A stretch of DNA of 64,000 bases from Mantis religiosa (Eukaryota; Arthropoda; Insecta; Mantodea; Mantidae), in contig CM060952.1 in NCBI GenBank assembly GCA_030765055.1, positions 176,968,313 through 177,032,312 of the forward strand, written 5' to 3'. The notes beneath the pieces were generated by a model. It made no database searches and had not been told where the DNA came from. It worked only from the letters and a program-made list of their open reading frames with translations. Each line of letters starts with the position of its first letter. Positions within the stretch are counted from its first letter, which is position 1. The translations under genes and the position numbers were made by a program. This document shows, in pieces, positions 40,919 through 48,281 of this stretch.

Positions 40919-41188
40919 AGTAGTCTTTTTATGTACGTTCTAGATACTAGACGTCGCGACGCCGACGTCGGTGGGAGGGGGGAGGGGAGGGGGATGAGGA
41001 CCACCCAAGATGTTGCAGGTGGTATGGAAGGGACAGACATGTCTCGGCGCGCATTCCCAGGGCTTTTTTTTAATGGAAGCCATAAATTATTGTATATGTA
41101 CGTTCTAGATACAGGCGTCGTGACATCTGGCGTCTGTGGAAGGGGGAGATGAGATCGGCCACCTGTTACTCGACAAAGAGTATGTGTT
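40919..41188 (+). repeat. Polinton left terminal inverted repeat
   Basis: 270 bp that match the reverse complement of 60078-60348 with one homopolymer indel (8 versus 9 T) and about three substitutions by eye. It begins AGTAGTC directly after the ATTTGT target duplication. The repeat is itself built of two related sub-units, each starting near TGTACGTTCTAGATAC (40930 and 41096). Weaker homology to the right arm resumes after a short gap and runs to about 41228. Confidence 0.95.
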
Positions 41189-41278
41189 CCCAGAGTTTTT
41201 TAAGGGAAGTCATAAATTATTTTTTTTCCCGCCAAACACTTTCCCCACCTCTGAATTCCCCCACCACTATTGAAAGAG

Positions 41279-41312
41279 TATATAAGACTCTCCAGCTTGG
41301 AGCGCTAAATTA
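41279..41312 (+). promoter_or_regulatory. Core promoter of the left-end spliced gene (TATA + initiator)
   Basis: TATATAAG at 41279-41286, with an initiator-like TTAGTTC about 31 bp downstream (A at about 41312). The first ATG of the downstream ORF is at 41345, giving a leader of about 33 nt. Spacing fits a TATA/Inr core promoter; no start-site data are available. Confidence 0.6.
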
Positions 41313-41344
41313 GTTCGTGGATTCTCTCAGCGTTCTTATTTGCT

Positions 41345-41533
41345 ATGTCTGATATGTCAACTCTTGGGAGTGAGTGTGCAGCGGAGGCGCATCGTTACGC
41401 GTATTACCACAAAGAGTTATGCAACGGTCTTATGCATTCAATCGTTTGTAACAGACCTTCATACCATGATCAGATGTCTTCTCGGGAAGTATGCACAGAA
41501 AACTTCACAGTCTACAGAAAGCGATACATTTAA
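41345..41533 (+). CDS. Left-end gene, exon 1: Cys/His repeat unit 1
   Basis: A 62-aa ORF from ATG 41345 ending in a stop that coincides with a candidate splice donor (GTATAA at 41534). Its centre (CNG, then H, C, H, then VCTEN and VYRKR) aligns with the ORF of exon 2 (CNG, H, C, H, LCNEK, VYQLR), so the two exons look like a duplication of one metal-binding-like Cys/His module. The repeat frame reaches the donor in phase 0 with a stop, whereas the next exon expects a split codon, so either exon 1 is a separate small protein or a one-base change has broken the join. A different frame crosses the donor in phase but lacks an ATG. No family recognised. Confidence 0.5.
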   Translation: MSDMSTLGSECAAEAHRYAYYHKELCNGLMHSIVCNRPSYHDQMSSREVCTENFTVYRKRYI

Positions 41534-41625
41534 GTATAATAGCAATTATTCTTTTTTTCTAGAGAATTTAATGCCGTTTTATATTTAAGTAGAAAAAGTA
41601 ATTTGAAACCTATTCGTTATTCCAG

Positions 41626-42403
41626 GCAAGAGCCGGTTCATGAGCAAGAACAAAGCGGAGTTGATGAGGTTGATAGATTCGCTTCAAGTCACGAGGCCAT
41701 ACACCACTCTGAATTTTGTAACGGTGATACGCATGCAACCCTGTGTACGCAGCCCGAGGCTCATGAACATATGTACTCTTACTTCCTCTGCAATGAGAAG
41801 TGTAGCGTGTACCAGCTCAGACAGAGACAATCAAAGTAAGTGAAATTAAAGAAATTCACGACTCTTTCCTTACAGAATCGTTGAAATATATAATTCCATG
41901 TACAAAAAATACCATTGTTACAGGCTTCGAATGACAGTTCGAGATCCTAGGCCTGTTATTGATTGCGATACCTCCAGCGATGAGGCTGAAAAGGATGCTG
42001 TTACGGAGCGATCTACACAGCTTGTAGACGACTTCCTGCCAGATCAGGGCGATGAAATTACTGAGAATGTTACTCCCGAGCGTACCCCGAGCATACAATC
42101 CGAACGCCGCAAAACATCAATGTAAGTATTGCTATCATGCAACTTAAAAAAAAAGAAACTCTTGCGCCTCTTAAGTGCTATTCTCTCAGGAGACAATCTA
42201 TTTTTTTTCTCTCTTGCTAACACACATGTTATGTGCTCTGTTTCAGGACAGCTATAAGGAAACCTCGAAAAAAGGTACTTAAAAATAGCTTTGCGGATCT
42301 CCAAAGGCGGCTGACACTCTTAGAAGAGCGAATGACGTCTGCTGCTGCTACCCCAATGAGGCATGCAAGTAGTTCGCGTGTACCAAGGCGCCTGAACCTC
42401 TGA
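41626..42403 (+). CDS. Left-end spliced gene, exons 2-4: Cys/His module plus acidic and basic tail
   Basis: Three exons, 41626-41835, 41924-42121 and 42247-42403, stopping at TGA 42401-42403. Donors are GTAAGT at 41836 and 42122; acceptors are TTCCAG, TTACAG and TTTCAG. Both introns (88 and 125 bp) interrupt after the second codon base, and the frame stays open across both joins. Exon 2 holds a Cys/His unit like exon 1; exon 3 is acidic (DCDTSSDEAE near its start); exon 4 is basic (RKPRKK) with a short helix-like stretch. Position next to the TIR, splicing and composition suggest an early regulatory or host-interacting protein such as the small accessory genes of adintoviruses; this is inference. 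The start is uncertain (in exon 1, or an internal ATG). Confidence 0.65.
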
Positions 42404-42454
42404 AAGAATTAGAGGGAACAGATTCGGGCTTCTTCATTAAAAAAAACGGGAAAC

Positions 42455-42913
42455 ATGACATCGGCTACCATGCTCCACGACGTTCAAATATCCAAAAGTT
42501 ACAGTGTTAACGTAGGACTAATCTTTCGTATTCCAGCTGTAATCATAAAGAATAGAGCCAGTGACAATTTTGTGTATATGTCAGTGTATGACTGGGAAAT
42601 TATTAAAAGTAGGCTTCATGTATTTGAAGCATTCCTCAAAGAGAGAAACTACGTGTGCTGTGATTACAGTGAGAACATTGTATATTCCTTTAATGTCATT
42701 GTGTATATGGAAGATGAGAGGATCAGATTTCTGAATACAATTCTAAACAGAGGTGAAATACTTTTAAATTTTAGTGAATTTTGTCAGTTAAAGAGGTTGG
42801 AAGGTTATATACAGAGACACTTAACGAATCTAACTCTCTGTAATGAAATATCATATGTAGGGACAAGGAGCTGGAGAAGGGCGGCATTGGAAATGTACAA
42901 TGATATGAAATAA
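42455..42913 (+). CDS. Polinton hypothetical protein, 152 aa
   Basis: Uninterrupted ORF from ATG 42455, rich in aromatic and aliphatic residues (FVYMSVYDWEIIKSRL near residues 39-54), ending RRAALEMYNDMK. No recognised domain, signal peptide or membrane segment. The stop codon overlaps an AATAAA signal (42909-42914), and the ORF follows the spliced gene by 51 bp, so both may share one poly(A) site. Its integrity among mutated neighbours hints at a real gene; function unknown. Confidence 0.6.
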   Translation: MTSATMLHDVQISKSYSVNVGLIFRIPAVIIKNRASDNFVYMSVYDWEIIKSRLHVFEAFLKERNYVCCDYSENIVYSFNVIVYMEDERIRFLNTILNRGEILLNFSEFCQLKRLEGYIQRHLTNLTLCNEISYVGTRSWRRAALEMYNDMK

Positions 42914-42914
42914 A
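42909..42914 (+). terminator. Poly(A) signal of the left rightward genes
   Basis: AATAAA overlapping the TAA stop of the 152-aa ORF, facing the oppositely oriented signal at 42945-42950. Confidence 0.6.
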
Positions 42915-42944
42915 ACTAAATTACTTTTCATATTATATATCTTT

Positions 42945-42950
42945 TTTATT
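42945..42950 (-). terminator. Poly(A) signal of the capsid cluster
   Basis: TTTATT on the plus strand, i.e. AATAAA on the minus strand, about 70 nt beyond the capsid protein stop at 43019. Confidence 0.6.
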
Positions 42951-43018
42951 CACTTGAAATCCTTGTTACATGCATCCTATATCCTGTATATCCTTCTTTA
43001 CAAGAATCCTTGATGAAA

Positions 43019-44233
43019 TTAAATTAATGACTGCATCACATGAGTCAGAGGCTTGTATGTGAAAACTCTGTCATGTATTACCAGACAATACAAAGTAGTC
43101 TGTGCGGGTATATTTGCACTAGTTTCAATTTCAAGTCTGATATTGACAGCGCCATTTATAATTTCCTCAGGCTGATGCGAGCAGTCTATGATGAACAATG
43201 GTGCATGCTTGAGAAAATCTTTTCTCTTCAATAGAGGGTAGTTTTCTTTCCCGTAATAAGAGTTTTGGAACTTTGAATACATTTCATATAAAGCTGCAAA
43301 TCTAGAGTTCCCAAAGTCCAAGTTCATATCGTGATAGGGATAACACTCACTATTGAGATAAAGCCGCAAATTTGTTATGTTACAATGATCAAACTCGGAA
43401 CAGTCCTTTGATGCATTATTTGTTCTTGATGTCTGGGCTCCCACTATAACAAATCTCGGCTTCTCCGGTTTCGAAGTTGTTGCGACGTTCCATGTAAATG
43501 ATCTAGTTTGCGGAACAGCCGGCTGGGTATGTATATCCATTGTTCTAAATGCGATATGCAGTGGTCTGTCTGCCTTGACGATCTTGAGGATTTCTACCTT
43601 TTCAGTGTCAGAAAGGCGGATTACAGGCATCCTCCATTCGATGCGAGCAAGTTTAGCGATAGCATTTCCTTCTCCTTCGGGTGCCAGAATGCAGTTCTTA
43701 GAGTCCTTAGATCGAATGAGCACCAACTCAAACTTGCTATTGAGAACGAGGTCCTTGTGGTCATCTGCAAATCCCAGAAGCATTGACAGGGGCACTACGG
43801 CATTGAATGCTCCGCTTGTTGAGTGCACAATATTCACATCTTCTCCAGGATAGCACCATCCGGCATTGATCAAACGATTCGATTCCATGGGATTGAGAGC
43901 AGCATAGTTGCGCATAGTCGATGTAATGCCAGGATTCCTTGTTCTATCTATACAAGTTCCATTCATGTCCAGCCGAATCTCATCAAACATAAATGCCAGG
44001 GCATTGTTAGTCAACTTCGCCAACGTAGCTGTTCCATTAGGCTTAGAAACAGATCCCTCAATGTAGAGATAACTCCGGTTAGGCAGAGTATATAAATCTT
44101 CCGCTTGACAAGGTATCCTAATCTCGTCATTAGCGTCCAGAGCCGATGTATTATACGGGAGAAACACATGTTCCTCTTCTTTAGCAATCTTATCCTCAAA
44201 TGAAGGCGTTTCGGTCACGTTAAAGATGTCCAT
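43019..44233 (-). CDS. Polinton major capsid protein (double jelly-roll, F54H12.2-like)
   Basis: 404-aa ORF without stops, starting MDIFNVTETPSFEDK. Its length, a beta-rich pattern throughout, the N-terminal VFLPYNTSALDANDEIRI segment and the C-terminal NIRLEIETSANIPAQT segment resemble the arthropod/nematode proteins labelled F54H12.2-like, which correspond to the Polinton hexon-type capsid protein. It would form the trimeric capsomers of an icosahedral virion. Position last in the minus-strand morphogenesis cluster, after the penton-like gene with a 129-bp gap, is typical. A TATAATA at about 44334-44341 (minus strand) could give it its own promoter. The identification rests on context and remembered family appearance rather than a search. 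Confidence 0.82.
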   Translation of the reverse strand: MDIFNVTETPSFEDKIAKEEEHVFLPYNTSALDANDEIRIPCQAEDLYTLPNRSYLYIEGSVSKPNGTATLAKLTNNALAFMFDEIRLDMNGTCIDRTRNPGITSTMRNYAALNPMESNRLINAGWCYPGEDVNIVHSTSGAFNAVVPLSMLLGFADDHKDLVLNSKFELVLIRSKDSKNCILAPEGEGNAIAKLARIEWRMPVIRLSDTEKVEILKIVKADRPLHIAFRTMDIHTQPAVPQTRSFTWNVATTSKPEKPRFVIVGAQTSRTNNASKDCSEFDHCNITNLRLYLNSECYPYHDMNLDFGNSRFAALYEMYSKFQNSYYGKENYPLLKRKDFLKHAPLFIIDCSHQPEEIINGAVNIRLEIETSANIPAQTTLYCLVIHDRVFTYKPLTHVMQSLI

Positions 44234-44362
44234 TACAGAATTCTGAAGCCCAAAGCTTCGAGGAACTTCTTGCTGCTCGATGTTAACACTCTAAGAGTCA
44301 AAGGGTGAGTACGGAGATTATGTGATTGTACTGTATTATATGCTTTGCGACGGTTTCTCCTT

Positions 44363-45073
44363 CTAAAATCTATCCCCATTTCGTCGAATATGAAGACGTA
44401 TGTTTATATCCTCGTTTCTAAAGTTGATGCTATCTCCGTTCTGATCGACCACACGAAGGGTGATTTGATCGATAAGATTAGTGTCTATTATAGGCAGGTA
44501 AATAGGGTTCGGAGGCTCTTGAGAAATGTGATATCCAGGTGGGACAGAAGGGAAAAATTCATAGATCGAGTGTCCTCTTTTACCATCGATGAAAGAGCCT
44601 GTCGCAATACTGCATTCGATTCGAATGATGCTCACCTTAAATATGTTTACTAGGAAATCAGATTCAGTCACCTGATTAGGAGCAATAACTTTGTTTTCAC
44701 TGAATCCTAAAAGAGATCCAATAGAACGTCCCCTAGAAAAATCAATAGAAAAGGGGCACTTGATTTCAGCCTTCATTGTGTTATTATTAGGACGAATGAA
44801 GAAGTCGTTTTCATCGAATTTAAGCTTATCTTTGAGGTAAGTATTAATATCAGCAATTTCGTAAGTTCCAGGCGGAATATCGATGACCTTAAGAGTGTCA
44901 TTGGAAATGTAATGGAAGAGATTATTGCTCTCGTCCACATTGGGAATGGAATAGAAGGTTTCAAAATTCAGAAGAGCAATTTCATAATACCCGCGAGGAT
45001 CAATCCTCAGAGGGTGATTCAGGTAGGTGGTAAGATCGGAATCATTCCCGCTAACAGCAATAGTGTAACTCAT
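44363..45073 (-). CDS. Polinton minor capsid protein (penton-like, single jelly-roll)
   Basis: 236 aa from ATG 45073 (MSYTIAVSGNDSDL). The frame is open a little further upstream but only from a TTG, and the ATG choice is supported by its 4-base ATGA overlap with the protease stop. Motifs seen are PRGYYEIALLNFETFYSIPN near the N-terminus, IPPGTYEIADINTYLK mid-protein and SIGSLLGFS, the last two typical of the small jelly-roll capsid partner found next to the major capsid gene in Polintons. It would occupy the fivefold vertices. No stops or frameshifts are seen. Confidence 0.82.
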   Translation of the reverse strand: MSYTIAVSGNDSDLTTYLNHPLRIDPRGYYEIALLNFETFYSIPNVDESNNLFHYISNDTLKVIDIPPGTYEIADINTYLKDKLKFDENDFFIRPNNNTMKAEIKCPFSIDFSRGRSIGSLLGFSENKVIAPNQVTESDFLVNIFKVSIIRIECSIATGSFIDGKRGHSIYEFFPSVPPGYHISQEPPNPIYLPIIDTNLIDQITLRVVDQNGDSINFRNEDINIRLHIRRNGDRF

Positions 45074-45399
45074 TGTGATAGAAATTGCAAGCACAGGTGT
45101 CCACAGATAACTGAGCTAAAACTCTGAAATCTTCTTGTATTATACATCAGCTTAACTCCTTTGAGATAGCTTTCTACCTCTTTCGGAGGTTTCAAGTTTC
45201 CAAAGCTATCGAAATAAAACGCGATATCACCTTCCTTCTTTATAGCTACCCAATGAGTTCCTTCATTATCAGAGTAATCGAGATTGACAATAATCCTCTC
45301 TCGTTGATATGGCTTTGAAGGTAGCTTATCGAGCATATATACACCTCTAAAATGGGGAATTCTTAAACGACGAGCGTATAATGCAAGCTCAATGTTACT
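45070..45399 (-). CDS. Adenain-like cysteine protease (ULP1/C5 family), start unclear
   Basis: Virion-maturation protease. The conserved region includes RIPHFRGVYMLDKLP, then catalytic His in GTHWVA, Asp in YFDSFG and Cys in ICGHLCL, in the order of the adenovirus/Polinton protease family. The first ATG (45336) lies inside this conserved region; homologous-looking sequence (SNIELALYARRLRIP) continues upstream to at least 45399 with no in-frame ATG, overlapping the end of the PLA2-protein ORF in another frame. That frame stays open back through an A11 run (45439-45449), so expression by frameshifting, splicing or a non-AUG start is possible. The stop overlaps the penton ATG. About 110 aa as given, somewhat short for the family. 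Confidence 0.82.
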   Translation of the reverse strand, partial: SNIELALYARRLRIPHFRGVYMLDKLPSKPYQRERIIVNLDYSDNEGTHWVAIKKEGDIAFYFDSFGNLKPPKEVESYLKGVKLMYNTRRFQSFSSVICGHLCLQFLSQ

Positions 45400-46168
45400 T
45401 AGGGCTTTTTCCGGGACAAGTATAGCCCCTGACCGGAGTTTTTTTTTTTGAAGGATGCTTATTCTGGGACTGCTTCCTCCTCTTCAGACCATTTCCTTTA
45501 GTAGACTTATTTACTTTTATGGCTCTGGCAATTTTGGAAGCAAGAGCTAAAGATGCGCCGAGCGGTAGCATTGGGAGAAAACCACCAGTTCTCTTCTTGT
45601 TAATCTTCTTTTTATTACTTTTTCTCCCTCGGAGACCTTTTCCTTTTGCTTCCATCTCCCTGTTATGTCGCGTCATTTCTGCAAGCTGTTTATCTGCAGC
45701 TTTCTTCTTATTCACTGCTGCTGCAATTTGAGCTGCACCTCCGGCTGCAGCCCCTAAGGCTGCAATAATTGGTATGAGAGGCAGAAATCCACCATGCTTC
45801 TTTTTCCGGGATCCTGCACCAATAGCTACCTTGCCCTTCATAATTGATGTTACCAGCCTTGCAGCCAACTTTTCCCCTAGGCTAGCGTCTGATGATTGAA
45901 CTCTTTTCCAGGCCTTCTCTGCTAATATTTTATCAGCAATATTTCGCGAGGCGGAGTCCTTGCGCTCTGCGTAGGCGATGTCGTGAAATTTACAAGCTTC
46001 GTCCAAAGAATTAATTCCAGGATCTCCTCTCTTGAGGCGTTTTTCTAGTTTTGTCCCTGGACCGCAATATCTGTAACCGGGTAAGTGTACTTCAAATGAC
46101 AGCCGATTAATAAGGGAGTTAAGTATCCCTGATCCTCTGGAGGTCTTACTCCTCCTATGTACCATCAT
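45395..46168 (-). CDS. Virion protein with phospholipase A2 domain and amphipathic segments
   Basis: 257 aa from ATG 46168 (a second ATG follows directly). Residues 31-39 are GYRYCGPGT (calcium-loop-like) and residues 56-63 DEACKFHD carry the catalytic His62-Asp63, the hallmark of parvovirus-VP1u-type secreted PLA2 domains. Two similar hydrophobic segments each begin GGFLP (residues 126 and 195) and are separated by Lys/Arg-rich linkers, resembling membrane-active adenovirus core/pVI-like proteins. Likely role: membrane breach during entry plus DNA or capsid binding; this is inference from the domains. First gene of the minus-strand cluster, just downstream of a TATAAAAT box, and its 3' end overlaps the protease frame. 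Confidence 0.85.
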   Translation of the reverse strand: MMVHRRSKTSRGSGILNSLINRLSFEVHLPGYRYCGPGTKLEKRLKRGDPGINSLDEACKFHDIAYAERKDSASRNIADKILAEKAWKRVQSSDASLGEKLAARLVTSIMKGKVAIGAGSRKKKHGGFLPLIPIIAALGAAAGGAAQIAAAVNKKKAADKQLAEMTRHNREMEAKGKGLRGRKSNKKKINKKRTGGFLPMLPLGASLALASKIARAIKVNKSTKGNGLKRRKQSQNKHPSKKKTPVRGYTCPGKSPK

Positions 46169-46198
46169 AAACTACTCTATTTTATGATTTGCCATCAT

Positions 46199-46206
46199 AT
46201 TTTATA
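46199..46206 (-). promoter_or_regulatory. TATA box of the capsid/protease cluster
   Basis: TATAAAAT on the minus strand, about 38 bp before the PLA2-protein ATG; a start site about 31 bp downstream would leave a leader of under 10 nt. It faces the ATPase promoter across about 70 bp, forming a divergent promoter hub. Confidence 0.6.
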
Positions 46207-46275
46207 CAATTTTCGAATCTAACGTCTCCTGTTGAAGAATTTCACATCCATTAAGATACCACATTTTCGCAAGTG

Positions 46276-46313
46276 TATATATAAACACTAGTAATGCACT
46301 TAAAATTCAGTCG
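46276..46313 (+). promoter_or_regulatory. TATA + TCAGTC initiator of the packaging ATPase operon
   Basis: TATATATAAA at 46276-46285 and a consensus arthropod initiator TTCAGTC with A at 46309, 31-33 bp downstream. The ATG is at 46319, so the predicted 5' leader is only 10 nt. Confidence 0.75.
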
Positions 46314-46318
46314 TTAGG

Positions 46319-47032
46319 ATGGAGCTTGTGAAGCAAGATTGCTCCCTACCTATTCAGGTGCTAGACTTTGAAAGTGATTTCAGGCGCGAACGACATGGGA
46401 AGCTATTTCCTTCTAACGTCAGAGCTCTTATTCTAGGAAGTTCCAGTGCAGGAAAAACCAATGTACTTCTGAATTGGCTGCTTCATGAGAATGGCTTGCG
46501 CTTTGAAAATGTGCACATATACTCAAAGTCCCTTTATCAACCAAAGTATCAATATCTCATAAACCTACTCGGAAACATTGATGGCATCGAAATAAAAACC
46601 TATGAGGATGGAGAACGCGTATTACATCCCACCGACGTTAAAGAAAACTCAATATTTATATTTGATGATGTCATCACTGAAAAGCAAGGAAAGATTGCCT
46701 CCTTTTACAGCATGGGAAGACATCGAAACGTCGACTCAATATATTTAGCACAGTCCTATGCGAAAGTCCCGAAACATTTAATTCGCGATAATACCAATAT
46801 GATTATTCTATTTAGACAAGATAATTTAAATCTGAAACACATATATGAAGATTATGTAAACACTGACATGACATATACAGAATTTAAAGACTTGTGCAAA
46901 GGCGTCTGGGAGAGTGGATCAGAAGGAAGACCATTCGTAACAATTGTTCCTGAATTCTCTATCAATGGCGGTCGATATAGGAATGGGTTTGATGTATATA
47001 TTAAAGTAGAAAAGAAGGAAAATGTCATTTGA
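46319..47032 (+). CDS. Polinton genome-packaging ATPase (FtsK/HerA, A32-like)
   Basis: 237 aa, intact. Walker A is GSSSAGKT at residues 40-47; Walker B is IFIFDD at 112-117; the following SMGRHRNVDSIYLAQSYAKVP segment fits the sensor and arginine-finger region of the A32-like ATPases that pump DNA into preformed capsids of Polintons and nucleocytoplasmic large DNA viruses. Start at ATG 46319 is fixed by the promoter just upstream. The stop lies 8 bp before the fibre ATG (47041), so the two are probably co-transcribed. Confidence 0.92.
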   Translation: MELVKQDCSLPIQVLDFESDFRRERHGKLFPSNVRALILGSSSAGKTNVLLNWLLHENGLRFENVHIYSKSLYQPKYQYLINLLGNIDGIEIKTYEDGERVLHPTDVKENSIFIFDDVITEKQGKIASFYSMGRHRNVDSIYLAQSYAKVPKHLIRDNTNMIILFRQDNLNLKHIYEDYVNTDMTYTEFKDLCKGVWESGSEGRPFVTIVPEFSINGGRYRNGFDVYIKVEKKENVI

Positions 47033-47040
47033 AGTTCATC

Positions 47041-48096
47041 ATGAGTATTGACAGGTTCGGAGCACGGAGAGCTCCCCCAACCAAAAGATCACTTCAGCAC
47101 TTTATCATTAACAGAGATGGGAAAGGCAATTATCAATTTAAGAACAAGAGGCTATGTATTGTCCAGGATCCTGAAGAAGATAATGACGCGAGCACTAAAC
47201 GATATGTGGATGCACTCGAAAATAGGATGATTGTTTTCTCGCAGCAGAATACTGGGAGAATTGAGACAAACGTCAAGGTCATGATCAAGGATTTGGTTTC
47301 AAAGTATATTTTCAAAAGAGCTCAAGAAAATAACATAGTGATTGATAATACCAGATTAAAAGTATTATTAGATCCTATTCATGATAATGATGTGGTAAAT
47401 AGAAAGTTCTTTACTGAGTATATGAACTCTCGCATTCAGCCGCGAGATAATAATGGCAACATCATATTTAGCAAAAAGCGAATCATTGATATAGCAGATC
47501 CTGTGGGAGATCTGGACGCTGTAAATAAAAGATTTCTCCGAAGCATGATTATTCAAAAGGCAAACGAGACATGGAATAACTTAAACAAATTTGTTATAAG
47601 GGAAATTGAAAAACTGATAGACAAGAACCTGAAAACAATTAGAGAACATTTGAACAAGACAAACAATGCGATGGATGCACTGACGCAGTCTACAAAAGAA
47701 ACTGAGGATTCACTGAAGAATTCTATTACTCAAGCTAAAGAAGTCCATCAAACACTAGAAAATAGATGTAATATGCTCTCAAGTGAAATGAGTAGGCAGA
47801 GCAAAGAGTTTGGCACCAATTTTGAACGTGCAAAGGCAGTTACCGAACAGATTGCTAAAACAGTGGATACATTGAAAACGAGGCTATCATTAATGAGAGG
47901 ACATCTTGTTATTCAACTACAAGCGTTTCCTCCCAGGACTGGTAACGGTGCGTACATACTTTCTACAGCTGACAGATACTATTCATTTACAATAGATGCA
48001 AATCTCTTATCGTGCACTTTTGTAGTGCCAGAACAAGAATTGAGGAGCGGCGAACGTATACTTGCTCATCGCAAAACCGACATTCAATCTCAATAA
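47041..48096 (+). CDS. Fibre-like attachment protein with phage-tail-fibre repeats, C-terminus frameshifted
   Basis: About 351 aa from ATG 47041. Three repeats of the pattern DPxxDxDAxxKRYVD (residues 42-57, 111-127, 153-167; e.g. DPEEDNDASTKRYVD) match the trimerising repeat of phage tail and short fibres. Residues about 185-285 look coiled-coil (many Asn, Gln, Lys and Leu), and the C-terminal part is beta-rich (HLVIQLQAF onwards) as expected for a head domain. The frame ends at 48096, but an adjacent frame (48012-48245) continues with beta-strand-like sequence ending HIELVLEYKL, suggesting a frameshift near 48070-48096 in this copy. Role in host-cell attachment is inferred. Confidence 0.7.
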   Translation: MSIDRFGARRAPPTKRSLQHFIINRDGKGNYQFKNKRLCIVQDPEEDNDASTKRYVDALENRMIVFSQQNTGRIETNVKVMIKDLVSKYIFKRAQENNIVIDNTRLKVLLDPIHDNDVVNRKFFTEYMNSRIQPRDNNGNIIFSKKRIIDIADPVGDLDAVNKRFLRSMIIQKANETWNNLNKFVIREIEKLIDKNLKTIREHLNKTNNAMDALTQSTKETEDSLKNSITQAKEVHQTLENRCNMLSSEMSRQSKEFGTNFERAKAVTEQIAKTVDTLKTRLSLMRGHLVIQLQAFPPRTGNGAYILSTADRYYSFTIDANLLSCTFVVPEQELRSGERILAHRKTDIQSQ

Positions 48097-48245
48097 ACAA
48101 GGATACCATTAAGACCTTTCCTGTAATCATTAAAAAGGATGATCGCATACCATTCACTCCACTTACTAATCGTGCATTCGATCGAGGTGCTTTACACATC
48201 GAGTTAGTGCTTGAATATAAACTCTTACCAACACCGATGCTATAA
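48097..48245 (+). pseudogene. Probable out-of-frame C-terminal end of the fibre-like gene
   Basis: Coding-like sequence in a frame shifted from the fibre ORF, running directly on from its stop to TAA 48243-48245. Composition and the alternating hydrophobic pattern fit the last strands of a beta-sandwich. It could instead be a short independent ORF. Confidence 0.45.
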
Positions 48246-48276
48246 ATAAATGCAATCTCTTAGCATGAGACCATTT
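48241..48276 (+). promoter_or_regulatory. TATA + initiator upstream of the unknown-function gene
   Basis: TATAAATA at 48241-48248, and CCATTT (A at 48273) about 32 bp downstream; the ATG follows at 48282. The geometry is the same short-leader arrangement as for the ATPase. Confidence 0.5.
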
Positions 48277-48281
48277 GCACA

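Noticed and set aside
43508..44095. Plus-strand ORFs of about 90 aa
   Set aside because: Shadows of the intact capsid gene on the other strand.
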